DNA of 64,000 nucleotides from Burkholderia sp. USMB20 (GCF_000949135.2 NZ_JTAN02000005.1:399658-463657), one strand, 5' to 3'; shown: positions 37,145-46,249, numbered from the stretch's first letter. Numbers and translations are program-made. Notes: generated from the letters alone by a model not told the origin.

Positions 37145-37489
37145 TCAGCTTCCGAAATACGGCGTGCAAAAGCTCTCGGGGCCGACGCATGCGGCCGGGC
37201 GCGGACGGGTCGGTTGCGCCGCCGGCCTGCCCGCATCGGACGTCCCCGCCGGATCGCCGCCGACCGCGGTTTCGGCCTGATGCCGAGGCAGTTGCCCGGC
37301 CTGCTGCTGGAACAGCGGACTTACGTCCGGATACGACGTATCGGTCACGAAGCGCAGCCCGTTGGTTTCGGCGTCGATCAGTTGCTGCCTGACCTGCGCG
37401 CGCGTCAGTGCCTGTGCCGACGCAGGCGTCGCGACACTCGCGACGGACATCGCCGCCACCGTGGCGGCCACCAGCCAATGCGTATTCAT
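37145..37489 (-). CDS. DUF4148 family exported protein
   Basis: This 114-aa protein has a Sec signal (MNTHWLVAATVAAMSVASVATPASAQ) and the DUF4148 core ALTRAQVRQQLIDAETNGLRF. The C-terminus (PRPAACVGPESFCTPYFGS) has a Cys pair that could form a disulfide in the periplasm. AGGAGTGGAGC precedes the ATG. It is in tandem with the related gene at 36759, probably an old duplication. Function is unknown. Confidence 0.88.
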   Translation of the reverse strand: MNTHWLVAATVAAMSVASVATPASAQALTRAQVRQQLIDAETNGLRFVTDTSYPDVSPLFQQQAGQLPRHQAETAVGGDPAGTSDAGRPAAQPTRPRPAACVGPESFCTPYFGS

Positions 37490-37693
37490 GCTCCACTCCT
37501 TCGGAAGTCAACGAAACGAGGTGCTACACCCGTATGACGACGCGGGGCGTACGTTTATTCCCGGAATGCCGGAGCGCTCGCACCGGACCTTCACCGATCT
37601 GTCATTCTTTCGTCAGCCGGCGTAACCTGACGTAACGCAGGCCCCACCGCGCGTGGGGCAGACTGACGACACCTTGTGGATCGCCCCTCGATC

Positions 37694-38383
37694 ATGTCCG
37701 TCGCTTACGACTATGCAGCCGGCCTGCTTCGCACGCTGTACGACCGCCATCTCGACGGCGGCGCCGTGCTCGATACGGCCGCGTTTCCCGACGCCGAGCG
37801 ATTCGTTCGTGCGTGGCCGGCCATTCGCGCGGAAGCGCTGGCCGTCGCGCGCGACCTGCCGCGCATCCCGCGCTTCCACGAGATCATGCGCGAGCAGCAC
37901 GACATCTCGGCCAACGATGCGCGCGACTGGCGGATGTTCATCATGCAGGCTTACGGCCAGCCGTTCCCGCGCAACCTGTCGCGCTGCCCGACCGTCGAAT
38001 CGATCGTCGCGGCGTCGCCGGACGTGCTGTCCGCGTCGCTGTCGTTCCTCGCGCCCGGCAAACACATCCCGCCGCATCGCGGGCCGTTCCGCGGCATCCT
38101 GCGCGGTTATCTGGTGCTGTCGATGCCGAAGCGCGCGGATGGCACGCCGGCCGCCGTGCTGAAGGTCGACGGCCGCGACTACCGGCTCGACGAAGGCTGC
38201 TTCCTGCTGTGGGACGACACCTTCGTGCACGAAGTGTGGAACGACAGTGACGAAGTGCGGATCGTGCTGCTGCTCGATATCCGCCGGCGCGGCATGCCGC
38301 GCTTGCTGATGTGGCTGTCGAATGCGGTGATCGGCGTCGTGCGGCTCGGAATCAGGGTGCGGGGGCGGTCGATTCCGGTTTAG
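37694..38383 (+). CDS. Aspartyl/asparaginyl beta-hydroxylase-family dioxygenase
   Basis: This 229-aa protein has the Asp_Arg_Hydrox core: iron ligand His in PPHRGPFRGILRGYL and second His in WDDTFVHEVWNDSDEVRIVLL, with the 2-oxoglutarate Arg in the same strand. The C-terminal ~30 residues (LLMWLSNAVIGVVRLGIRVRG) are hydrophobic and may anchor the protein to the membrane, as in LpxO-type enzymes that hydroxylate lipid A acyl chains. A protein target is the alternative. ATG 37694 (MSVAYDY) is used; an in-frame start 18 bp upstream is possible. Confidence 0.85.
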   Translation: MSVAYDYAAGLLRTLYDRHLDGGAVLDTAAFPDAERFVRAWPAIRAEALAVARDLPRIPRFHEIMREQHDISANDARDWRMFIMQAYGQPFPRNLSRCPTVESIVAASPDVLSASLSFLAPGKHIPPHRGPFRGILRGYLVLSMPKRADGTPAAVLKVDGRDYRLDEGCFLLWDDTFVHEVWNDSDEVRIVLLLDIRRRGMPRLLMWLSNAVIGVVRLGIRVRGRSIPV

Positions 38384-38411
38384 CAACCCGCCCGGCGCAC
38401 GCGCGTTGCGG

Positions 38412-39353
38412 TCAATCCTCGCGCGCAAGCCGCGTCAGCACCTCGGTGAGCGCTTGAATCGCGGGTTGAGCGGCGCGCTGCACCGGGTACACGAGGTAAT
38501 AGCCCAGACCGTTGCGCACCACCTCCGGAAACGGCGCGACCAGCGCGCCGGCTTCCAGCCGATCCGCCGCCATGCGCGGATCGCCGATCGCGACGCCGTG
38601 CCCGTCCGACGCGGCCGTCAATGTCAGCTCGAGCGTATCGAACACGAGCCCGGTTCCCGGGTCGACCTGCGTTGCGCCGACGGCGTCCAGCCAGCATCGC
38701 CATTCGTCGCGATTGCTGGCGGGATGCAGCAGTGTCGCCCGCGCGAGATCGGCGATCGACTTCAACGCCGCGCCCGTCTCGCGCGTACACATCGGCGTGA
38801 GGCATTCGTCGAACAGCGGCACGGCCACCATGCCCGCCCAGCTTCCGCTGCCGCGCACGACGATCGCATCGAAACCGGCGTCGGTGAAGTCCGGCGTGTC
38901 GTCCGCCGACGTGTGAATGCGCAACTCCGTGCGCGGCAACGCATGATTGAGCGCCGACAGCCGCGGCAGCAGCCAGCGTATCGCGAACGTGGAGGGCAAG
39001 CGCAATGTGAGGGTCGACGCGGCATGCGCATGCGCGCGCGCGTGTTGCGCCAGTTGCGAGAGTACGTCGACGGCCACCGTCAGCAATGCGCCGCCTTCCG
39101 CGGTCAACGTCAATCCCGACGCATGACGGACGAACAACGCACACCGGTAATGCGCTTCCAGTTGCTGCACCTGACGGCTCACCGCACCCTGGGTCCGGCA
39201 CAGATGCTCGGCAGCGCGATTGAAGCTGCCGAGTTCGGCGGCGGCGACGAACGCCTGGAATGCCGTCAGCGGCGGCAGCGCACGGGTGAGATCCGCGAGC
39301 GGATATGCGCGGGCGGCATACCCGGGTTGCGGATTATTCGTTTGTTCGGTCAT
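38412..39353 (-). CDS. LysR-family regulator (GcvA-like)
   Basis: This 313-aa regulator has an N-terminal HTH (AFQAFVAAAELGSFNRAAEHLCRTQGAVSRQVQQLE) followed by a substrate-binding domain (about 105-300). It is divergent from the NTF2-like gene across 78 bp, so that gene is its most likely target. A GAACCGGTTC palindrome lies in the shared region. The inducer is unknown. Confidence 0.92.
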   Translation of the reverse strand: MTEQTNNPQPGYAARAYPLADLTRALPPLTAFQAFVAAAELGSFNRAAEHLCRTQGAVSRQVQQLEAHYRCALFVRHASGLTLTAEGGALLTVAVDVLSQLAQHARAHAHAASTLTLRLPSTFAIRWLLPRLSALNHALPRTELRIHTSADDTPDFTDAGFDAIVVRGSGSWAGMVAVPLFDECLTPMCTRETGAALKSIADLARATLLHPASNRDEWRCWLDAVGATQVDPGTGLVFDTLELTLTAASDGHGVAIGDPRMAADRLEAGALVAPFPEVVRNGLGYYLVYPVQRAAQPAIQALTEVLTRLARED

Positions 39354-39374
39354 CGCTGCATCGCTATCGTGGTT

Positions 39375-39384
39375 GAACCGGTTC
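39375..39384. promoter_or_regulatory. Palindrome in the LysR/NTF2 divergent promoter
   Basis: GAACCGGTTC is a perfect 10-bp palindrome 22 bp upstream of the LysR start and 47 bp upstream of the NTF2-like start. It is a candidate binding site for the regulator. Confidence 0.35.
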
Positions 39385-39431
39385 GCGACGGCTGTCGTGG
39401 CCGGCTCGTCAACAATCAGCGGAGAAATACC

Positions 39432-39830
39432 ATGGTCTCGTCGTCCGACGCACTATACACGCGGCAGGTCGATACCTACCTCAAAGCGCTCGAGAGCGGC
39501 GACGTCGCCGCGATCTGCGCATTGTTCACGCCGGATGCGCAGATATTTTCGCCGTTCCTCGGCTGGATGTCGCCACGGCCCTTCTTCGAAAAAGTCGCGG
39601 CGGCCTCCGGACCAAGCCGGATCACGCCGATCGACATCTGCGTCAGCGCCACGGGCGCACGTCGGGCCACCGGCTATTTCGTCTACGACTGGGGACTGAA
39701 GGACGGCACCGCGGTGCAATTCGAGTGTGTCGACGTCTTCGAATTCGACGACGACGCGCGCATCGAGCGCATGATCATCGTCTACGACACCTATCCGATC
39801 CGCAGTACGGTCGGCGACAAGTACGCATAG
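39432..39830 (+). CDS. NTF2-like / SnoaL-type protein
   Basis: This 132-aa protein has the cone-shaped NTF2 pattern: YTRQVDTYLKALESGDVAAICALFTPDAQIFSP, GWMSPRPFFEKVAAA, and ends with VDVFEFDDDARIERMIIVYDTYPIR. GGAGAAATACC precedes ATG 39432. Such proteins are small isomerases, hydrolases or ligand carriers; the activity cannot be assigned. It is divergent from a LysR gene that probably controls it. Confidence 0.88.
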   Translation: MVSSSDALYTRQVDTYLKALESGDVAAICALFTPDAQIFSPFLGWMSPRPFFEKVAAASGPSRITPIDICVSATGARRATGYFVYDWGLKDGTAVQFECVDVFEFDDDARIERMIIVYDTYPIRSTVGDKYA

Positions 39831-39974
39831 CGCAGCGACAGGATCGGGCGCCCCGGCCGTTGCGCGGCGCAGCAACGGCGCCGCGCCGCCGGCCGCACGG
39901 CAATGTCGCTGCCGGCCCGATCGATCGCCTACACTACAGACCGTCCCCCCGCACGGCTCCTGCCAGCCACCGCC

Positions 39975-40244
39975 ATGGCACACCTCTTCTTCGCGGCGTC
40001 GATCCAGCGCCATATCGACACGCCCGAGCGCGACATCGACGCACGGACGCTCGGCGAAGCGCTTGAAACCGTCTTCGGCGAACAGCCGCGGCTGCGCGGC
40101 TATATCGTCGATGACCAGGGCGCGCTGCGAAAGCACCTGTCGGTGTTCATCGACGGCCAGCCGGTACGCGACCGGCAACATCTGTCCGATCCGCTCGGTA
40201 ACGGCAGCCGCGTGTACGTCGTGCAGGCGCTGTCCGGCGGATAA
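39975..40244 (+). CDS. MoaD/ThiS-family ubiquitin-like protein
   Basis: This 89-aa protein begins MAHLFFAASIQRHID and ends in LSGG. The beta-grasp pattern (GEALETVFGEQPRLRGYIVDDQGALRKHLSVFIDGQPV) and the terminal Gly-Gly match sulfur carriers such as MoaD and ThiS, which are thiocarboxylated at that position. The moaE, thiG, or E1-like genes are absent nearby; instead a BNR-repeat protein follows 56 bp downstream. The pair recurs in Burkholderia as far as I recall, and its role is unsettled. Confidence 0.85.
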   Translation: MAHLFFAASIQRHIDTPERDIDARTLGEALETVFGEQPRLRGYIVDDQGALRKHLSVFIDGQPVRDRQHLSDPLGNGSRVYVVQALSGG

Positions 40245-40300
40245 AGGGACGCATCGCCATCCAAACGAGCGCGCGGCCGCGCCCACAGGAGACATCCGAC

Positions 40301-41449
40301 ATGAACGATCGACTGCTCGTCGCGACCCGCAAGGGCCTGTTCGTGCTGCACGCCGACGGCAACGGCGGCTGGGCGCTCGGCGAGCCGCACTTCGTCGGCG
40401 AACCGGTCAGCATGGCGCTGGCCGACCCGCGCGACGGCACGCTGTATGCGGCGCTCAATCTCGGCCATTTCGGGGTCAAGCTGCACCGCAGGCGTGCCGG
40501 TGCCGCCGAATGGGAAGAATGTGCGGTCCCCGTCTATCCGCCGCAGCCCGCCGACGAACCGCGCGCCGACGTCAGCGCCCATGCCGGCACCGGCGACGCG
40601 CACGACGAAGCGCCCACCCCGCCCCGCCCGCCGTGGACGCTTCAGCAGATCTGGTCACTCGAAACCGGCGGCGCGGACGAACCGGGCGTATTGTGGGCCG
40701 GCACGATCCCGGGCGGCCTCTTCCGCTCCGACGACGGCGGCGATTCGTGGGCGCTCAACCGCTCGCTGTGGGATCGCCCGGAGCGCCCCGAGTGGTTCGG
40801 CGGCGGCTACGATGCGCCGGGCATCCATTCGGTGATGGTCGATCCGCGCGACAGCCGGCACGTGACGATCGGCATCTCGTGCGGCGGCGTCTGGCAGACC
40901 TTCGACGGCGGTGCGACCTGGCGAGTGAGCGCCGACGGCATGGAGGCCGACTACATGCCGCCCGAGCGGCGCGGCGAACCCAACGTGCAGGACCCGCATC
41001 GCGTCGTCCAGTGCGCGGCCAACCCCGACGTACTGTGGACCCAGCATCACTGCGCGATCTTCCGCTCGACCGACGGTGCCTCGCACTGGCAGCGGATCGA
41101 AGCGCAGCCGTCGAGCTTCGGCTTCGCGGTCGCCGTGCATCCGGCAGACCCCGACACTGCGTGGTTCGTCCCCGCCGTGAAGGATGCGTGCCGGATTCCG
41201 GTGAACGGCCGCTTCGTCGTCACGCGCACGCGCGACGGCGGCCGCAGCTTCGAGAGCCTGTCGAACGGGTTGCCGCCTGCGCCGGCCTACGATCTCGTCT
41301 ATCGGCACGGGCTCGCGGTGGACGACTCCGGCACGCGTCTCGCGATGGCGTCGACGACGGGCGGGTTATGGACCTCCGCGGACGGCGGCGAAAACTGGCG
41401 GCAGGTCTCCGCGCATCTGCCGCCGGTGTATTGCGTACGCTTCGGATAA
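40301..41449 (+). CDS. BNR/Asp-box repeat (sialidase-like propeller) protein
   Basis: This 382-aa protein contains four Asp-box-like motifs: SDDGGDSW, FDGGATW, TRDGGRSF and SADGGENW, spaced as in beta-propellers. It has no signal peptide, so it is probably cytoplasmic, and it lacks the sialidase Arg triad and FRIP motif. It is probably a ligand- or protein-binding propeller rather than a sialidase. It follows a MoaD/ThiS-like gene and is likely in the same operon; the propeller may bind or be the partner of that carrier (inference). Confidence 0.85.
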   Translation: MNDRLLVATRKGLFVLHADGNGGWALGEPHFVGEPVSMALADPRDGTLYAALNLGHFGVKLHRRRAGAAEWEECAVPVYPPQPADEPRADVSAHAGTGDAHDEAPTPPRPPWTLQQIWSLETGGADEPGVLWAGTIPGGLFRSDDGGDSWALNRSLWDRPERPEWFGGGYDAPGIHSVMVDPRDSRHVTIGISCGGVWQTFDGGATWRVSADGMEADYMPPERRGEPNVQDPHRVVQCAANPDVLWTQHHCAIFRSTDGASHWQRIEAQPSSFGFAVAVHPADPDTAWFVPAVKDACRIPVNGRFVVTRTRDGGRSFESLSNGLPPAPAYDLVYRHGLAVDDSGTRLAMASTTGGLWTSADGGENWRQVSAHLPPVYCVRFG

Positions 41450-41499
41450 CGAACGACTCACACGCAGCGCGCGCCGACGGCAAGCGCCCGCCCGTTGCG

Positions 41500-42423
41500 T
41501 TACGTCGGCGGCGCGATCCGCGCGACCGCGTCGCGCGTCTGCATGATTTCCGCTTCGAGCCAGTCGAGAAACCGCCGGACCCGCGGCTCGCGCTCTCGCC
41601 CGGGCCGGCACAGCGCGACGAAACGCGCGCCGGCGAGCCGCACCGATGCATCGATCGGCGTCAGCGCGTCGCGTTCGACGTGCTCGGCGGCCAGCACCGA
41701 ACTGAGCAGCCCGACACCCTGGCCGTGCAGCACGGCCTGCAGCGCGTAATGCTCGTCGTCGTAATGGCGGAACACCGCGCGCTCGAGCCACGCTTCGCGG
41801 CCGGCCGCACGGCACCACGACGCCCAGTCGACCGACACGGGAAGCGGCGTATCCCAGGTGGTCTCGATCAGCTCGATACGCTCGTTCGCGCGCCCGACGT
41901 CGAGGCCGCGCGCCGCATACGCGCCGAAATACTCGTCGATCAGCGCGATCTCGTGCAGCGCGGGAAACGTGCGCGACGTCGCGCGGATCGCGAGATCGAC
42001 CCGCGCGTCGCGTTCGAGATCGACGAGCGCGTTGCCGGTTTCGACCTTGATGTGCAACTGCGGATCGACGCGCCGGAACCGGCCGAGCCGCGGAATCAGC
42101 CACATCGCGGCGAACGCGGGCGTGGTGGTCAGCACCAGCGTGCGCGCATCGGTCGTCGCGGGCCGCAGCGCATCGAGCCCGCGGCTCATGCCGAGCAGCG
42201 CGTCGTGACACGCGCGAAACAGTTGCTCGCCCTCGTCCGTCAACCGCACGCCGCTCGCGCCGCGCTCGAACAGCAGTACGCCGAGCCGGCTTTCGAGCGA
42301 CTTGATCTGGTGCGACACGGCCGCCGGCGTCACGGACAGTTCGTCGGCGGCCGCCTTGAACGTGCCGAGCCGCGCGCACGACTCGAATACACGCAATGCG
42401 GTCAGGGGAATTTTCGAGAACAC
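41500..42423 (-). CDS. LysR-family regulator (GcvA-like)
   Basis: This 307-aa protein begins MFSKIPLTALRVFESCARLGTF with an HTH (KAAADELSVTPAAVSHQIKSLESRLGVLLFERG). The ligand domain spans about 95-295. It is divergent from the PACE efflux gene at 42613, as in the AceR/AceI arrangement known for that family. A palindromic TTGAAT-TCG-ATTCAA lies 29 bp upstream of its start. It is the likely regulator of the pump. Confidence 0.92.
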   Translation of the reverse strand: MFSKIPLTALRVFESCARLGTFKAAADELSVTPAAVSHQIKSLESRLGVLLFERGASGVRLTDEGEQLFRACHDALLGMSRGLDALRPATTDARTLVLTTTPAFAAMWLIPRLGRFRRVDPQLHIKVETGNALVDLERDARVDLAIRATSRTFPALHEIALIDEYFGAYAARGLDVGRANERIELIETTWDTPLPVSVDWASWCRAAGREAWLERAVFRHYDDEHYALQAVLHGQGVGLLSSVLAAEHVERDALTPIDASVRLAGARFVALCRPGREREPRVRRFLDWLEAEIMQTRDAVARIAPPT

Positions 42424-42451
42424 GACGCCTCGCGGGCCGGATCCGGCCGGG

Positions 42452-42466
42452 TTGAATTCGATTCAA
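42452..42466. promoter_or_regulatory. Candidate LysR-type box
   Basis: TTGAAT-TCG-ATTCAA is a perfect interrupted palindrome containing the T-N11-A pattern of LysR sites. It lies between the LysR gene and the divergent PACE transporter gene. Confidence 0.5.
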
Positions 42467-42612
42467 TCCGCGTGAGATTAGGTGAATTGAGGCACGCGCG
42501 CAACGCGGGTAGCCTTCCGGGACGTCGCGGCACGGCGGCCGCTGCACGCAGCAGCGGCCAACCCACCGCCCAACCATCGACGAACCGACGACCGTCGAAC
42601 CGGAGAACCAAC

Positions 42613-43038
42613 GTGCAAGGCCTACCGCGCAGGATCACGCAGGCGGTGCTCTACGAAGCGATCGCCATTTCCTGCATCGCGCCCGCGATCGCGGCGTTCT
42701 TCAAGCAGGGTCTGGTCTATTCGGGCGCGCTGTCCGCGACGATGTCGGCGATCGCGCTGCTGTGGAACATGATCTTCAACGCGCTGTTCGAGCGCTGGGA
42801 AGCGTCGCGCCGGCAGCCTGCGCGCACGCTCGCGCGACGGATCCTGCATGCGACCGGCTTCGAGGGCGGGCTCATCTTCATCCTCGTGCCGGTCGTATCG
42901 TGGTGGCTCGACGTCTCGTGGTTCGACGCGTTCGTCGTCGACATCGGGCTGTTCGCGTTCTTCTTCTGCTACGCGTTCGTGTTCCAGTGGGCGTTCGATC
43001 GCGTCTTCGACGTGCCGGCGGCGACGAAGGAATCGTGA
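42613..43038 (+). CDS. PACE-family efflux transporter
   Basis: This 141-aa membrane protein starts with GTG (42613) after CGGAGAACCAAC. It has two tandem bacterial transmembrane pair domains, four TM helices in all: RRITQAVLYEAIAISCIAP, SATMSAIALLWNMIFNALFERWE, and RRILHATGFEGGLIFILVPV, FFFCYAFVFQWAFDRVFD. The Glu in the first helix and the WN-NxxFE pattern are those of AceI-type chlorhexidine/biocide exporters. A LysR gene lies divergently upstream, the standard genetic context. Confidence 0.9.
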   Translation: MQGLPRRITQAVLYEAIAISCIAPAIAAFFKQGLVYSGALSATMSAIALLWNMIFNALFERWEASRRQPARTLARRILHATGFEGGLIFILVPVVSWWLDVSWFDAFVVDIGLFAFFFCYAFVFQWAFDRVFDVPAATKES

Positions 43039-43090
43039 CGGGGTGTTCGCGGCCCGGCTGCGCGCCGATCGACGCGCAGCCCGAAAGCAA

Positions 43091-43125
43091 CGCGGCCCGC
43101 CCGCACGATACGGGAGGGCCGCGTT
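43091..43125. terminator. Bidirectional hairpin terminator
   Basis: ACGCGGCCC / GGGCCGCGT (9 bp) encloses a further CCCG / CGGG pair, and is followed by TTTCATC on the plus strand. It separates the convergent PACE gene and choX. Confidence 0.65.
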
Positions 43126-43175
43126 TCATCACGCCGGCGCGCCGCCGTCGGCGAGCGCGCCGGTCACGTCGACGC

Positions 43176-44123
43176 TCAGTGCACGCCGAGATACGCCTTC
43201 ACCGCCGGCAGGCCCGGCTTGCCGTCGAGCGTCGTCACGCCGGCCAGCCACTTGTCGAGCGCCTGCGGGTTCGCCTTCAGCCACTCGGCGGCGGCCTTGT
43301 TCGGGTCTTCCTTGTTCATGATCGGCAACATCACGTGGTTCTCGATCGACGTCGTGAACTGCAGGTTCGACACGAACTTCGCGACGTTCGGGCAACGCTG
43401 CGCGTAGTCCGGCGGCGTGGCCGTCAGCACCTTCGCCTCGCCGTAGTTCGGGCCGAACACGTCGTCGCCGCCGCTCAGGTAGTCGATCTTCATCTGCACG
43501 TTCATCGGATGCGGTTCCCAGCCGAGGAACACGATCCACTGCTTGTCGCGGATCGCGCGGTTCACCTCGACCAGCATCCCGGCCTCGCTCGACTCGACCA
43601 TCTTGAACTTGCCGAGGCCGAACTGGTTGCCGTCGATCATCTTCTTGATCAGCAGGTTGCCGTCGTTGCCCGGTTCGATCCCGTAGATCTTGCCGTTGAG
43701 CTTGTCGGCGTACTTCTGGATGTCGGCGAACGATTTCAGGCCGCCCTGGTACACGTAGTCGGGCACCGCGAGCGTATATTTCGCGCCGGTCAGGTTGGGC
43801 GTGGCGAGCACCTTGATCGTGCCGGCCTTCGTGAACGGCTGGATGATCGGGTCCATCGTCGGCGACCAGTAGCCGAGGAACACGTCGATCTGCTTGCTCT
43901 TGATGCCCGCAAACGTGATCGGCACCGACGCGATCGTCTTGGTCGGCGCGTAGCCGAGCCCCTGCAGCATCGTCGCAGCAAGGCCGGTGGTGGCCGCGAT
44001 GTCGGTCCAGCCGACGTCCGCGAAGCGCACGTTCTTGCACACGGGCGCGTCAGCCGCATAAACCGCCGACATCGGCGCAGCCATCCCGATCCCGCATACC
44101 GCTGCGATCAATTGGCGCTTCAT
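43176..44123 (-). CDS. choX: Choline/betaine ABC transporter, substrate-binding protein
   Basis: This 315-aa protein has a Sec signal (MKRQLIAAVCGIGMAAPMSAVYAA) and the ChoX/OpuAC pattern: VRFADVGWTDIAATT, VFLGYWSPTMDPII, VFLGWEPHPMNVQM. Aromatic residues Trp and Tyr in those motifs form the quaternary-amine cage. It delivers choline or betaine to the ChoV/ChoW complex. It lies downstream of gbdR on the same strand, separate from choVW, so ChoX may have its own promoter in the 110-bp gap. Confidence 0.92.
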   Translation of the reverse strand: MKRQLIAAVCGIGMAAPMSAVYAADAPVCKNVRFADVGWTDIAATTGLAATMLQGLGYAPTKTIASVPITFAGIKSKQIDVFLGYWSPTMDPIIQPFTKAGTIKVLATPNLTGAKYTLAVPDYVYQGGLKSFADIQKYADKLNGKIYGIEPGNDGNLLIKKMIDGNQFGLGKFKMVESSEAGMLVEVNRAIRDKQWIVFLGWEPHPMNVQMKIDYLSGGDDVFGPNYGEAKVLTATPPDYAQRCPNVAKFVSNLQFTTSIENHVMLPIMNKEDPNKAAAEWLKANPQALDKWLAGVTTLDGKPGLPAVKAYLGVH

Positions 44124-44233
44124 CTGTCTTCTCCTCAAAGTGACGTCGTTTTTCATGGGGGCGGGATCGATGGTTGAAGCCGCGCGCCGCGATCCCGGCG
44201 GCGTCGCGGACCGAATGGTTCGCGCGGGTGGCG

Positions 44234-45235
44234 TCAGCGCCCCGGCAACCGTCGCTCGTAGCTCGGCGCGTGACCGAACTGCGCGCGATACGCCTTGCTG
44301 AAGTGACACGGCGAATGGAATCCGCACGTCGTCGTCACGCGCGCGATCGACGCATCCGTCGTGCGCAGCAGGTCACGCGCGCGTTTCAGCCGAAGCGTCA
44401 GGTAATAGTGAGTGGGCGACACGTTCAGGTACACCTTGAACATTCGCTGCAGGTGACGCTGCGACAGCCGCACGAGCCGCGCGAGTTCCTCGAGCGACAG
44501 CGGCTCCTCGATGTTCGCTTCCATCAGCCGCACCACTTCGATCAGTTCCGCGCGCGAGAAGCCGACGCGCGCATCGACGGGGATCGGCTGCGTATCGGTC
44601 GAGCTGCGGATGCGTTCGAGGATGAACTGCTCGGACACCTGCGCGGCGAGCTGCTGGCCGAAACGCATGCCGACGAGATTCAGCATCAGGTCGAGCGGCG
44701 CGGTGCCGCCGGTGCAGGTGAGCCGGTCGCGATCGACGACGAACAGTTCGTCGGCGAACCCCACCTGCGGAAACTCCGCATGCAGAGCGGACAGGTTCTC
44801 CCAGTGCACGGTGCAGCGATAGCCGTCGAGCAGGCCACCCGACATCAGCGCATACGCGCCGGTGCAGATGCCGCCCAGCGGCAGCCCGCGTTCGGCGAGC
44901 GCCGCGAGCGTGTCGCGCGCGCCGTCGTCGACCACCTCGCGGATGTGAATCCCGCCGCACACGATCATCACGTCGGGCAGGTTCGTGTAGTCGAGCGCCT
45001 GGGTCGGCCGCACCGCGATGCCGTTGCTGGCCCGCACGGGGGCGCCGTCGAGCGAATAGATCGACCACTGGTAGTGATCGGCACGCCCGACGTAGTTCGC
45101 CATCCGAAGCACTTCGACCGCGCTCGAGAACGCGATCATCGAGAAGTGCGGCAGCGTCAGGAAGCCGAAATGGGCAAGGGACGAAACCGGTGAAACGCGA
45201 GCGGCGGGCACGGCGGCAGCGGCGGCGGACGTCAC
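44234..45235 (-). CDS. gbdR: GlxA/AraC-type regulator, GbdR-like
   Basis: This 333-aa regulator starts with GTG at 45235, 7 nt after AGGAG; the ATG at 45289 has no ribosome-binding site. It has a DJ-1-like domain (VMIVCGGIHIREV, LGGICTGAYALMSGG) and a C-terminal AraC HTH pair (LSLEELARLVRLSQRHLQRMFKVYLNVSPTHYY; IARVTTTCGFHSPCHFSKAYRAQFG). Position inside the choline transporter locus matches GbdR, the glycine-betaine sensor of Pseudomonas that activates betaine and sarcosine catabolism. It probably controls this locus and may also act on the sox operon. Confidence 0.88.
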   Translation of the reverse strand: MTSAAAAAVPAARVSPVSSLAHFGFLTLPHFSMIAFSSAVEVLRMANYVGRADHYQWSIYSLDGAPVRASNGIAVRPTQALDYTNLPDVMIVCGGIHIREVVDDGARDTLAALAERGLPLGGICTGAYALMSGGLLDGYRCTVHWENLSALHAEFPQVGFADELFVVDRDRLTCTGGTAPLDLMLNLVGMRFGQQLAAQVSEQFILERIRSSTDTQPIPVDARVGFSRAELIEVVRLMEANIEEPLSLEELARLVRLSQRHLQRMFKVYLNVSPTHYYLTLRLKRARDLLRTTDASIARVTTTCGFHSPCHFSKAYRAQFGHAPSYERRLPGR

Positions 45236-45320
45236 ATCGAGCTCCTGGCGAACGGTTGAGCAGGTTGCACGCAGCCAGCCCCGTGGCAAACGCCACGGAA
45301 GCCGGTATCGAATCGGAAGA

Positions 45321-45346
45321 GGCGGCCGGAAGTCGAACCGGCCGCC
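45321..45346 (-). terminator. Hairpin between choW and gbdR
   Basis: GGCGGCCGG / CCGGCCGCC (9 bp, 8-nt loop) lies 7 bp after the choW stop. There is no U-tract; it may attenuate readthrough into gbdR. Confidence 0.5.
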
Positions 45347-45352
45347 GGTTGC

Positions 45353-46249
45353 TTACGCTTGCGCGGGCGCGGCCTTCGCGCGGAACAGCTGCTTCAGGCC
45401 CGAGAACAGCGGTGCTTTCGCGGTGCCCGGCGCGCGGCCGAAGCTCTCGGTGATGCGGTCGAGAATGATCGCGAGCAGCACGACCGACAGACCGCTTTCG
45501 AAGCCGAGGCCGATGTCGAGGCGCTGGATACTTGCGAGCACGTCGTTGCCGAGGCCGCCCGCGCCGACCATCGACGCGATGATCACCATCGACAGCGCCA
45601 TCATGATGGTCTGGTTCACGCCCTGCATGATCGACGGCAGCGCGTTCGGGAACTGCACCTTGTACAGCAGCTGCCACGGCGTGCAGCCGAATGCCTGGCC
45701 GGCTTCGACGATCTCGCGGTTCACGTGACGGATGCCGAGGCTCGTCAGGCGCACAGCCGGCGGCATCGCGAAGATCACCGTCGACAGGATCCCCGGCACG
45801 CGGCCGAGACCGAACAGCATCGCGGCCGGAATCAGGTAGACGAACGCGGGCATCGTCTGCATCAGGTCGAGGATCGGACGCACGATCGCGGCGACCCACT
45901 TGCTCTTCGCGGCCCAGATGCCGAGCGGAATGCCGAGCACGAGGCTGATGATCGTCGACGACAGCGTGAGGCCGAGCGTGATGACCGTCTGGTCCCAGAA
46001 GCCCGTCGCGAAGATCAGCAGCAGCGACGCGGTGGTGAACAGCGCGAAGCGCCAGCCCACGCGCCACAAGCCAACGCCGATGAAGATCGCCATCATCAGC
46101 CACATCGGGATCGCCTGCAGGCTGTGCTCGACGAAGGCGGCGAGCCCCTCGATCGCGCGGCCGATCGCATCGAACGTCGCCGCGTCATGATCGAGCAGGT
46201 AGTGAACGGACTGGTCGACCCAGGTACCGAGCGGAATCATTTCAGACAT
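45353..46249 (-). CDS. choW: Choline/betaine ABC transporter, permease
   Basis: This 298-aa permease starts MSEMIPLGTWVDQSVHYLL. It has about 6 TM helices and the BPD_transp_1 loop EIVEAGQAFGCTPWQLLYKVQFP, followed by GVNQTIMMALSMVIIASMVGAGGLG, the betaine-type C-terminus. It forms the channel for the ChoX cargo. It overlaps the choV stop by 8 nt, so choV and choW are coupled. Confidence 0.94.
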   Translation of the reverse strand: MSEMIPLGTWVDQSVHYLLDHDAATFDAIGRAIEGLAAFVEHSLQAIPMWLMMAIFIGVGLWRVGWRFALFTTASLLLIFATGFWDQTVITLGLTLSSTIISLVLGIPLGIWAAKSKWVAAIVRPILDLMQTMPAFVYLIPAAMLFGLGRVPGILSTVIFAMPPAVRLTSLGIRHVNREIVEAGQAFGCTPWQLLYKVQFPNALPSIMQGVNQTIMMALSMVIIASMVGAGGLGNDVLASIQRLDIGLGFESGLSVVLLAIILDRITESFGRAPGTAKAPLFSGLKQLFRAKAAPAQA

